Positions 1 through 5,254 of a DNA stretch of 6,621 bases are shown piece by piece. Each line of letters opens with the position of its first letter. Positions within the stretch are counted from its first letter, which is position 1. Source of the stretch: JANQIO01 sp038746745 (lineage in GTDB: Bacteria; Pseudomonadota; Gammaproteobacteria; Pseudomonadales; Halieaceae); assembly GCA_038746745.1 (NCBI GenBank), contig JBCDKJ010000107.1:1-6621 (forward strand). Direction: 5' to 3'. The position numbers and the translations under genes are program-made. The notes beneath the pieces were generated by a model that saw only the letters and a list, made by a program, of their open reading frames with translations, did no database searches and was not told where the DNA came from.

Positions 1-102
1 CTTATTGGGCACCCTAAAAACCTATCTGCGCAGTTTGAACACACGCTGATTGTCACTCGCGGTGCACCTATCGTCGCGACGCGAACGGCTGCAGGGTGGT
101 AA
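1..102 (+). CDS. map: Type I methionine aminopeptidase, C-terminal end (partial)
   Basis: The frame is open from base 1 to a TAA at 100-102 and encodes the last 33 residues of a protein whose start lies left of the window. The fragment contains the motif LSAQFEHT. This matches the final conserved block of type I methionine aminopeptidases (E. coli: LSAQYEHT), in which the Glu (codon 37-39 here) bridges the two catalytic metal ions. The following strand, LIVTRGAPIVATR, fits the family's last beta strand, with a shorter tail than E. coli. The enzyme removes the initiator Met from nascent cytosolic proteins. The gene converges on the tetR gene, with 44 nt between the two stop codons and no clear intrinsic terminator. 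The identification rests on a short but distinctive fragment. Whether it is the main map gene or a paralogue cannot be told. Confidence 0.85.
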   Translation, partial: LIGHPKNLSAQFEHTLIVTRGAPIVATRTAAGW

Positions 103-146
103 CAGTCCCTTGTGCCATGATTCAGGCTTGAGCTCGACCTGCTGGA

Positions 147-743
147 TTATTGCCTGAGCATCAGTTCTTCGGCGAGGTAGCTGGCTAACATGCTCGAGAG
201 CATCTCCAGTCGCCAGTTTGCCTCTTTTGTAGGCAGGACATAGCAGCGATCGACTGTAGAACACACCGTTTCAACCATACTTATTGCCAGACGCGAATAG
301 TGTTTCGCTTTTGAAGGATACTTCATCTGCAACATACGGCTCAGCCACTGCGCGGAGGCTCTTATCGATTCTCGTTCAATGGCGTTGAGCTCAGGCCAGA
401 TGCGCATGGTTTGCCGCAGTGGCACCAGGCCGGGAGTCTGTTTGGCCAAGGTAAAATAGCAGCTCACTACGGAGTGTAGTGCGGCGAAGGGCGTGGGTGC
501 TGCCAAAAATTCAGGCTCTGCGCCAGCCAGCCAGGCCTTTTCATTTTCGATAAAACGTTCTGCAAGCGCCAGTAGAACATCCTGTTTGTTAGTAAAGTTG
601 CGATAGACCGTGGGCGCGGTCACGCCAGCCGTTGTTGCCAAATCATTGGTATTGAAGCCCGCAACGCCATGTTGCTGCAGCAATTCCCCTGCAGCATCGA
701 GCAATCGATCGCGTGATGTGCTGGCGTTTTGTGATTTCACCAT
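147..743 (-). CDS. TetR/AcrR-family transcriptional regulator
   Basis: This is a 198-residue protein, normal for TetR regulators, which are cytosolic dimers that release DNA when a small ligand binds. The N-terminal TetR domain covers about residues 10-57. Its helix-turn-helix is plain: DLATTAGV, then TAPTVYRNF with the family's Tyr-Arg-Asn-Phe turn, then NKQDVLLAL leading into helix 4. The C-terminal half (about 65-198) is the variable helical ligand and dimer domain, with Cys at 95, 161 and 167 and no recognisable ligand signature. The ATG at 741-743 is used because it gives the usual short lead into the domain, but no good Shine-Dalgarno sequence precedes it. The gene is divergent from the NTF2-like gene at 846, and the shared 102-bp region holds two matching palindromes that are its probable operators. 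Autorepression and control of the divergent gene are inferred. The inducing compound is unknown. Confidence 0.93.
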   Translation of the reverse strand: MVKSQNASTSRDRLLDAAGELLQQHGVAGFNTNDLATTAGVTAPTVYRNFTNKQDVLLALAERFIENEKAWLAGAEPEFLAAPTPFAALHSVVSCYFTLAKQTPGLVPLRQTMRIWPELNAIERESIRASAQWLSRMLQMKYPSKAKHYSRLAISMVETVCSTVDRCYVLPTKEANWRLEMLSSMLASYLAEELMLRQ

Positions 744-771
744 CGTGCGTTAGTTGATTTTTAAGAAGTGC

Positions 772-799
772 TTGCATTTTACGTAGTAATTACTACACT
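772..799 (+). promoter_or_regulatory. Possible promoter of the NTF2-like gene
   Basis: On the plus strand TTGCAT (772-777) and TACACT (794-799) are separated by 16 bp. The -10 matches the sigma-70 consensus at four of six positions, but the -35 matches only in its TTG. Start of transcription would be near 806, so operator 1 would overlap the -10 and operator 2 would sit at the start site. This promoter would overlap the tetR promoter on the other strand, so one repressor could shut both. Confidence 0.35.
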
Positions 800-803
800 T
801 CAA
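776..803 (-). promoter_or_regulatory. Predicted promoter of the tetR gene
   Basis: Read on the minus strand, a -35-like TTGAAG (798-803) is followed after exactly 16 bp by a -10-like TAAAAT (776-781). This places transcription start near 769 and gives a leader of roughly 25 nt before the tetR ATG. Operator 1 (783-796) lies entirely within the spacer, a classic position for a repressor that blocks RNA polymerase. The assignment is from box resemblance only. Confidence 0.5.
783..796. promoter_or_regulatory. TetR operator candidate 1 (perfect 14-bp palindrome)
   Basis: GTAGTAATTACTAC is a perfect inverted repeat with 6-bp arms (GTAGTA/TACTAC) around a 2-bp centre. It lies in the divergent intergenic region between a TetR-family gene and its neighbour, where such regulators usually bind. 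A near-copy follows at 807-820. It occupies the spacer of the predicted tetR promoter and touches the -10 of the predicted opposite promoter. The palindrome is seen directly; binding by the adjacent TetR protein is inferred. Confidence 0.75.
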
Positions 804-806
804 CAA

Positions 807-820
807 GTAGTAAATACTAC
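807..820. promoter_or_regulatory. TetR operator candidate 2 (near-perfect 14-bp palindrome)
   Basis: GTAGTAAATACTAC has the same 6-bp arms as operator 1 and differs only in the central dinucleotide (AA instead of AT). The two centres are 24 bp apart. It lies upstream of the predicted tetR -35 and near the predicted start site of the plus-strand gene. Two copies of an identical arm within 40 bp are unlikely by chance and suggest two repressor dimers bound side by side. Confidence 0.72.
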
Positions 821-845
821 GCAAAGCCACTAGAGAGAGAGTCTG

Positions 846-1301
846 ATGCAAAAACATCCAATAAACGTGTTTATGGAGTACTTTCAGGCGTTCGAAGGGG
901 TCATCGCGGGTTCTCAACCATGGAGCAGTCTGAATGATTATTTTGCTCGCGATGCGATATACCAGGTTAAGGGCGTGCCATTTGCCTGCAAGATTGTATC
1001 CCCCGATGCTATTGTGTCGGCGATGCACCGGTCCGTGATGGGGTTTGATATGGAGATGCGGTCCCGTTTGCTGGAAGTCATGTCGATCCACCGCGTAAAA
1101 GCTGATGAGTTGAAAGTAGACCTAATCAGCGCCTATGGGCTCGGACCGAATAACGTTGCGCTCGCTCCTGTGTCCATGAACGTTTCGCTTTCCGCCGACA
1201 GGATTCAATCACTTACCGATGATTACGATAGCGAACTGGTCGGACCCGTTCTCGAACGCATTGCCGCAAGTGTTCCTGAGGCCGACCCCACCTACGTTTA
1301 G
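846..1301 (+). CDS. NTF2/SnoaL-like domain protein of unknown function
   Basis: This is a 151-residue soluble protein with no signal peptide or membrane segment. Its layout suits the NTF2/SnoaL-like cone fold: an N-terminal helix (about 5-20), the typical stretch after it (LNDYFARDAIYQVKG, about 29-43), a helix around 54-64, then alternating strands (71-81, 90-98, 107-115) ending in the recurring pattern of a strand followed by LTDDYD (123-128). The fold is shared by isomerases, cyclases, hydratases and non-enzymatic binding proteins, so no reaction can be named. The ATG at 846 is preceded by a GAGAGAGAG run (833-841) that can serve as ribosome-binding site. The gene is divergent from tetR and shares its palindrome-bearing control region, so it is the likeliest target of that regulator. 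The fold assignment is moderately sure and the function is unknown. Confidence 0.85.
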   Translation: MQKHPINVFMEYFQAFEGVIAGSQPWSSLNDYFARDAIYQVKGVPFACKIVSPDAIVSAMHRSVMGFDMEMRSRLLEVMSIHRVKADELKVDLISAYGLGPNNVALAPVSMNVSLSADRIQSLTDDYDSELVGPVLERIAASVPEADPTYV

Positions 1302-1493
1302 CTAGCGTGGCCGTATCCGCAGCCAAAGCCGCAATGATGAGGCAGCGTCATCTGGCCAGTAGGTGCGACCGCTGATTGCCGTCGCTAAGGCGCGTTCATC
1401 GCGACGAGGCGGGCGTTGGCAAGTGGCTTGAGTTATAGTGGGCCAGCGGGAAGGCGGTGTCTCATGGCATTTGTGGGCGCGAGCCTTGGCATT

Positions 1494-1498
1494 AAGGG
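1494..1498 (+). promoter_or_regulatory. Ribosome-binding site that supports the GTG start of the cytochrome b561 gene
   Basis: AAGGG lies 9 nt before the GTG at 1508. An in-frame TAA at 1493-1495 rules out any start further upstream. The first in-frame ATG downstream would remove the first two membrane helices, so the GTG start is effectively forced. Confidence 0.6.
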
Positions 1499-1507
1499 TC
1501 ATTCAAC

Positions 1508-2095
1508 GTGTTACGAAATTCAGATGTCGCCTACGGCACTATCGCGAAGTGGCTGCACTGGCTGACGGCGCTCCTGTTTCTCGCCGCCTACGCCAGCGTT
1601 TACTACCGCCAATATCTTACCGAGACCAACACACCAGGTAACTGGAGTGCGCTGCAATTGCATCTGTCTTTTGGCGTGACGGTTGCAGTGGTGGTAATTC
1701 TGCGAATCATTTGGCGATTGATGAATCGGCCACCCAGCCTCGAGCCGGGCACACCTGTGGAGCATTTTGCCGCCCATGCAGGCCACTATGCACTGTATGC
1801 GGTGATGATTATCATGCCTTTGACCGGCTATCTTGGAACCGGCGCCGCAACCGACTATTTCTTTTTGTTTGAGATTCCCAAGTTTGAAGATACGCAACTC
1901 TTTACGCTACTCGTATCTGAGGGACTGGGCCTAACCTTCGAAGAGTTTGAAGCGCCGATCGATACCATCCACAAGTCCATTATGGGAGAGTGGGTGGTAT
2001 GGCTTCTGATTCTCGGACATGCACTGGCTGCGCTCTATCACCATTATGTAAAAAAAGATGACACGTTCAGGAAAATGACTAGCAAAACCTCATAA
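1508..2095 (+). CDS. Cytochrome b561-family membrane protein
   Basis: This is a 195-residue integral inner-membrane protein of the bacterial CybB-like cytochrome b561 family. Members are di-haem b electron carriers thought to pass electrons to or from quinones. Four hydrophobic helices are visible, at about residues 15-35, 48-69, 91-111 and 161-181. Likely haem ligands are His17 in the KWLHWL motif opening helix 1, His52 (LHLSFG) in helix 2, His155 (TIHKS) before helix 4 and His171 (GHALAALYHH) in helix 4. The family's typical arginine/tryptophan-rich end of helix 2 (RIIWRL) is also present. The 3-4 loop (about 112-154) is acidic and aromatic-rich. It is translated from GTG. The gene stands alone, with about 206 bp before and 221 bp after. 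The family assignment is firm; the physiological redox partner is unknown. Confidence 0.93.
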   Translation: MLRNSDVAYGTIAKWLHWLTALLFLAAYASVYYRQYLTETNTPGNWSALQLHLSFGVTVAVVVILRIIWRLMNRPPSLEPGTPVEHFAAHAGHYALYAVMIIMPLTGYLGTGAATDYFFLFEIPKFEDTQLFTLLVSEGLGLTFEEFEAPIDTIHKSIMGEWVVWLLILGHALAALYHHYVKKDDTFRKMTSKTS

Positions 2096-2264
2096 ACCTG
2101 TTCACAACGGTGTCTCGATGGGCTGACCGAAGACATCTCGTGCGCTGTTACTCTCCTTCGAATCCCCCACATAACGGCATAGCCAATCGGTTCACTGTCG
2201 CATGGTGCCAACGTGATTGAGTACACTAACAACCCAGTCTTTTGCTGCGCTGATGCCAAGACCT

Positions 2265-2295
2265 TTGCGGCTGAGCAGACTATAAGGAATATAAT
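2265..2295 (+). promoter_or_regulatory. Predicted promoter of the NmrA-like reductase gene
   Basis: A perfect TATAAT -10 hexamer is at 2290-2295. The best upstream partner is TTGCGG (2265-2270) with a long 19-bp spacer, so the -35 is weak. Start of transcription would be near 2302, giving a leader of only about 15 nt that still contains the GGAG ribosome-binding site (2304-2307). It suggests that the reductase gene is transcribed separately from the cytochrome gene. Confidence 0.45.
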
Positions 2296-2316
2296 AAGGC
2301 GATGGAGTAAAGGTGT

Positions 2317-3186
2317 ATGAGCACAGTGCTGTTACTGGGTGCAACCGGCCGCGTCGGCGGGGAGACGCTGTCACGTCTTTGTAGTGCCAATCCGTCCTGT
2401 CGAATCAGGTTGTTGTCTCGGCAAGCGCGCCCGCCTGGCTTGCCGGCCTCGATTGAGTTTATTACCGGTGCCATGACCAGCAGCAGTACCATGGATCGTG
2501 CACTGGAAAACGTGAATAGTCTGCTGTTGGTGTCTGCTGATCATCCAGCGATGGCCGAACAGGAAATAGCGGTCGTTCGGGCCGCTGCGACGCGCGGCGG
2601 TATTCGGGTCGTCAAAATCTCGGCTATGACGGCTGGGCTCAATAAACGGCGTGCCTTTGGCATACAGCATGGCGCTGTGGAAGATAGCCTGCGCGACAAT
2701 GGTTTGCCCTTTGTCATCCTGCGGCCCACATTTTTCTACCAGTCACTGGCTTTGTTCGCGGAGCCGATTAAAAAAGGCTTTCTTCCTGCAGCAACGGGCA
2801 AGGGTGCAATAGGCTTCGTGGACTTGAACGACGTGGCCAGCGCAGCAGCCCGAACACTGCTCGATGATCATTGGGACGGCAATACCTTTACCTTGACCGG
2901 TCCTGACAGTCTTAGCATGGCTGAGGTGGCCAGCACCATCAGCAGGCACACGTCCAGACGAGTCAGGCATCTACGACCGCCCGCGCCGCTGATGAAACTG
3001 CTTTTGCGGGTGGTAGGTGGTCTGGATCCGTGGCTGGCGGGTCAGGTTGTTGACTTAATGCGCTGTTGTGCCGAGGGAGCTGAAGACCTTGTTACAGACG
3101 ATGTGAACACGTTGACCGGGGTCAGACCGACGTCGTTCGCAGAGTATCTGTCGGCAAACGCAGGCTTGTTTGGCGACGAAATTTAG
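2317..3186 (+). CDS. NmrA-like NAD(P)-binding atypical short-chain reductase
   Basis: This is a 289-residue cytosolic Rossmann-fold protein. The dinucleotide-binding loop GATGRVG is at residues 8-14, straight after the first beta strand (TVLLL). Arg35 at the end of strand 2 (RLLSR) favours NADP(H). The core runs through LLLVSAD (69-75), VVKISAM (98-104) and the LRP turn (135-137), followed by FVDLNDVA (167-174), typical of the NmrA/quinone-reductase-2 group of atypical SDRs. A classical catalytic YxxxK is absent: the matching helix reads QHGAVEDSLRDNG, as in QOR2/NmrA relatives. The C-terminal part (about 190-285) has the usual TLTGP strand and a helix beginning MAEVA. Members reduce quinones or act as redox sensors; which applies here is open. 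GGAG at 2304-2307, 9 nt before the ATG, supports the start. Its stop lies 3 nt from the stop of the converging flavoprotein gene. Confidence 0.92.
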   Translation: MSTVLLLGATGRVGGETLSRLCSANPSCRIRLLSRQARPPGLPASIEFITGAMTSSSTMDRALENVNSLLLVSADHPAMAEQEIAVVRAAATRGGIRVVKISAMTAGLNKRRAFGIQHGAVEDSLRDNGLPFVILRPTFFYQSLALFAEPIKKGFLPAATGKGAIGFVDLNDVASAAARTLLDDHWDGNTFTLTGPDSLSMAEVASTISRHTSRRVRHLRPPAPLMKLLLRVVGGLDPWLAGQVVDLMRCCAEGAEDLVTDDVNTLTGVRPTSFAEYLSANAGLFGDEI

Positions 3187-3189
3187 CCA

Positions 3190-3816
3190 CTAAAGATTCT
3201 CGCGGTAATCCTCGTCGACAATCTCATTAATCATTGACTCCATTTCTTTATCGCCGCCAGCTTGCCTGGCGGTGGTAGCGCCGAAGCGAAACTTTACGCC
3301 TGTTTGCTGCGATTCAGGTGACCACAACTCACTGCGTATTAGCGCTTTACCGCAATGGAGAAAGCACTGACGAATTTTCACCTCTAGTGCGAGCGCAGCT
3401 GTCTTACCCCGTGTGTCCTCGCCGATGCGCGCCAGTAGCGCGGGGTCGGTGGTGATTTGCGCCGTGCCGTGCACGCGGTAACTCTCTAGCACGCCTGGAA
3501 TGATAAACAGCAGCGCAATATTGGGGTTCACGAGAATGTTCTGCAAACTGAACGCCAGTTTATTGCCCGGTCGTTCGGGAATGTATAGCGTCTGTGAGTT
3601 TTCGATGGTGACAAAACCGGGGTGGTCGCCGCGCGGAGATACATCGGGAAAGCCATCCTTGTCTGATGTGGAGAGAAATGCGATGGGTGACATGCGAATA
3701 AACCGCTCGCCTTCCTCGTCCAGCGCACTCAGGACTTTCTTGGTCACCAGTGGATGGGCGTCTCCCAGCAGCTCACGTAGTGCGCTGTTCTCTGTGATGA
3801 TGTCATGGTCACTCAT
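3190..3816 (-). CDS. PPOX-type FMN-binding flavoprotein (MSMEG_1061-like)
   Basis: This is a 208-residue soluble protein of the pyridoxamine 5'-phosphate oxidase-like split-barrel group. After a helical lead (1-40) come the barrel strands: IAFLSTSDKDGFPDVSPRGD (about 45-64) with the SPRGD motif, PGFV, the strand ending LYIPERPGNK (77-86) that contacts flavin phosphate in relatives, then NILVNPNIALLF and the PG..E..RVHGTA block (107-119). The CFLHCGKALIRSELW segment (151-165) is the signature of the subgroup NCBI names MSMEG_1061 family (from memory, not searched). Members bind FMN as dimers and mostly have no assigned substrate; they are not PdxH. A GAGGA ribosome-binding site lies 10 nt before the ATG. 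It is the last gene of the minus-strand cluster, 70 nt after the amidase, so co-transcription is likely, though a separate promoter cannot be excluded. Confidence 0.9.
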   Translation of the reverse strand: MSDHDIITENSALRELLGDAHPLVTKKVLSALDEEGERFIRMSPIAFLSTSDKDGFPDVSPRGDHPGFVTIENSQTLYIPERPGNKLAFSLQNILVNPNIALLFIIPGVLESYRVHGTAQITTDPALLARIGEDTRGKTAALALEVKIRQCFLHCGKALIRSELWSPESQQTGVKFRFGATTARQAGGDKEMESMINEIVDEDYRENL

Positions 3817-3854
3817 GGTGGCGTTGTCCTCAGATTTTAGAGCGATAGATTCGG

Positions 3855-3876
3855 GATAGTTTACGACGATAGTTTA
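3855..3876. repeat. Two direct copies of GATAGTTTA
   Basis: GATAGTTTA occurs at 3855-3863 and again at 3868-3876, a 13-bp period, in the 70-nt gap between the amidase stop and the PPOX start. Partial echoes lie on both sides (GATAG at 3844-3848, AGTTTAG at 3884-3890). Spacing of a little over one helical turn could suit a protein-binding site on the leader of the PPOX gene, but two short copies are weak evidence. Confidence 0.45.
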
Positions 3877-3886
3877 GAGAAAAAGT

Positions 3887-5254
3887 TTAGGGCGAGGGGA
3901 TAGGGCGCGGTTCAAGTAGCGCCTCGCAGCCCGCTGCAATTGCTAACAGGGCGTCGTCGGCCTGACGTGGTGCAACGAGTTGCAATCCTACCGGTAGACC
4001 CTCCACCAGCCCGCAAGGCAGTGAAATGGCCGGTTGTCCTGCCATGCTGTCTGGGCGGGTGGTCGCGGTATAGGCGACAAAGGTGGGTAGCTCTATCCCT
4101 TGATATTCAAAGCTGTCTCCAATCTCGATAGGCGGTGCCGGGAACAGGCTGGTGGGATACACAAGCACATCGACGGCATTTTGCTCAAAAGCCTGATCGA
4201 AGCAAGTTCGCAGGTGAGGCAGCTCTTTCGTGATCGCGTTTTCGTACACCTCGTCGGTGATGGCCTCCGGGCCGAGTTGGGATGCGAGCAGGGCTGCTAC
4301 ATCGGGGCTTTTCACCGTGCTTACAAAGGTGTGGAAGGGCATCTGCAGCTTTGCCTGAACCAATTCGCTTAGACTTTTGTGTGTCTCGTAACTCACTATG
4401 GGAAAGCCACAGGCTGCATCGGCGGCAATCGCGTCGCTGAGATCCACGTTCAGGCAGCGATAGCCGGCATCGGTCAACGTCGCTATCGCTGCTTTAAAGG
4501 CCTCGGCAACACCTGAGTGAACAGGCACGCCAAAACTGTCTGGTGCGACTACACCAATCACCGGGTTGTTGATCAGGTGTGGCCCTGGCCGCGCTTGGCT
4601 GTCGCTCATGGCACCGTCTGCCAACTGGATATCGGCAACACAACGCGCGAGGATGCCCAGCGTATCGCGAGAGGAGGATAATTCGACAATGCCTCCGCAG
4701 GGATAGCGACCGGTAGTCGGACGAAAACCGACAACACCACAATGGGCCGCGGGTATCCGGCAGGAACCGCCGGTGTCTGTACCGATGCCGATGGCGGCGG
4801 CGCCTGTCGCCACCGTTATCGCTGCGCCCGCAGAGCTGCCGCCAGCCAGGAAGTGTTTATCAAACGGATTCAGGCCAGGGCCAGTAAAAGCGTTGTAGCC
4901 GGTGATGCCAAACGCGAGCTCATGCAAGTTAGTTTTCCCAACAAGCGCTGCGCCGGCCGCACGCAGGCGGGATATGGCCGAGTTCTCCGGTAACTGCAAT
5001 TCTGCGAAAGCGGGAGTAGCGGCGGTTACCGGTGAATCGGCGAGGGCGATATTGTCTTTCACCGAGACAGGCACACCTGCAAGCGGACCGGTCGCGCCTG
5101 AGGTGTGCGTCTCCATCCGTGCGTAGGCGTTGCAGCTATCTGCATGTTCGATGGCAGCTTGAATAAGTGCACGGTATGCAACCTCAGTGGTCGCACCGCT
5201 TTGCACTGCGGCTGCAATGTGGGTGGCTGTTGATTGGCAATCCAGTTCGGTCAT
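3887..5254 (-). CDS. Amidase-signature family hydrolase
   Basis: This is a 455-residue enzyme of the amidase signature family, which hydrolyses carboxamides to acid and ammonia or amine with a Ser-cisSer-Lys triad. All three residues are present with the expected spacing: Lys66 in PVSVKDN, Ser140 in GGSSAG and nucleophile Ser164 in GTDTGGSCRIPAA. The oxyanion loop and downstream blocks (HCGVVGFRPTTGRYP, then SSSRDTLG and ARCVAD) follow. The C-terminal block RPDSMAGQPAISLPCG and GLPVGLQLVAP is also typical. There is no signal peptide, so it is cytosolic. Length fits small-substrate amidases such as indoleacetamide or mandelamide hydrolases, but substrate cannot be assigned within this family. 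Its ATG overlaps the stop of the nitronate monooxygenase gene in the sequence ATGA and no Shine-Dalgarno is evident, so translation is probably coupled. The stop codon is TAA at 3887-3889. Confidence 0.95.
   Translation of the reverse strand: MTELDCQSTATHIAAAVQSGATTEVAYRALIQAAIEHADSCNAYARMETHTSGATGPLAGVPVSVKDNIALADSPVTAATPAFAELQLPENSAISRLRAAGAALVGKTNLHELAFGITGYNAFTGPGLNPFDKHFLAGGSSAGAAITVATGAAAIGIGTDTGGSCRIPAAHCGVVGFRPTTGRYPCGGIVELSSSRDTLGILARCVADIQLADGAMSDSQARPGPHLINNPVIGVVAPDSFGVPVHSGVAEAFKAAIATLTDAGYRCLNVDLSDAIAADAACGFPIVSYETHKSLSELVQAKLQMPFHTFVSTVKSPDVAALLASQLGPEAITDEVYENAITKELPHLRTCFDQAFEQNAVDVLVYPTSLFPAPPIEIGDSFEYQGIELPTFVAYTATTRPDSMAGQPAISLPCGLVEGLPVGLQLVAPRQADDALLAIAAGCEALLEPRPIPSP

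Noticed and set aside
123..139. Possible terminator around GAGCTC between the map and tetR stops
   Set aside because: The stem is interrupted by a mismatch and a wobble pair and no T-run follows on either strand.
22..264. 80-codon minus-strand frame at the left edge
   Set aside because: It overlaps the methionine aminopeptidase tail and the end of the tetR gene on the same strand in another frame, and its protein has no recognisable pattern.
465..481. CACTAC-N5-GTAGTG inverted repeat inside the tetR coding region
   Set aside because: It echoes the operator half-sites but with reversed orientation and different spacing, and it lies within codons, so chance is the simpler explanation.
750..1091. 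113-codon minus-strand frame opposite the NTF2-like gene
   Set aside because: Its upstream-strand partner at 846-1301 has a ribosome-binding site and family pattern; this frame also runs across the operator region and lacks any domain.
1417..1431. Sigma-54-like sequence TGGCAAG-N4-TTGA before the cytochrome b561 gene
   Set aside because: The -24 part fits, but the -12 has GA in place of the nearly invariant GC, and no enhancer site or activator gene is visible.
1416..1439. TTGGCA and TATAGT boxes upstream of the cytochrome b561 gene
   Set aside because: Each box matches sigma-70 consensus at five of six positions but only 12 bp separate them, too few for a working promoter.
2157..2170. TTCGAATCC resembling a tRNA T-loop in the 2096-2316 gap
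   Set aside because: No matching D-arm, anticodon arm or acceptor stem can be folded around it, and there is no integrase gene to suggest an attachment site.
4742..4993. Plus-strand frames opposite the amidase and monooxygenase genes (for example 4742-4993 and 5681-5980)
   Set aside because: They are shadows of well-supported minus-strand genes, with low-complexity Arg/Ala-rich products and no domain pattern.
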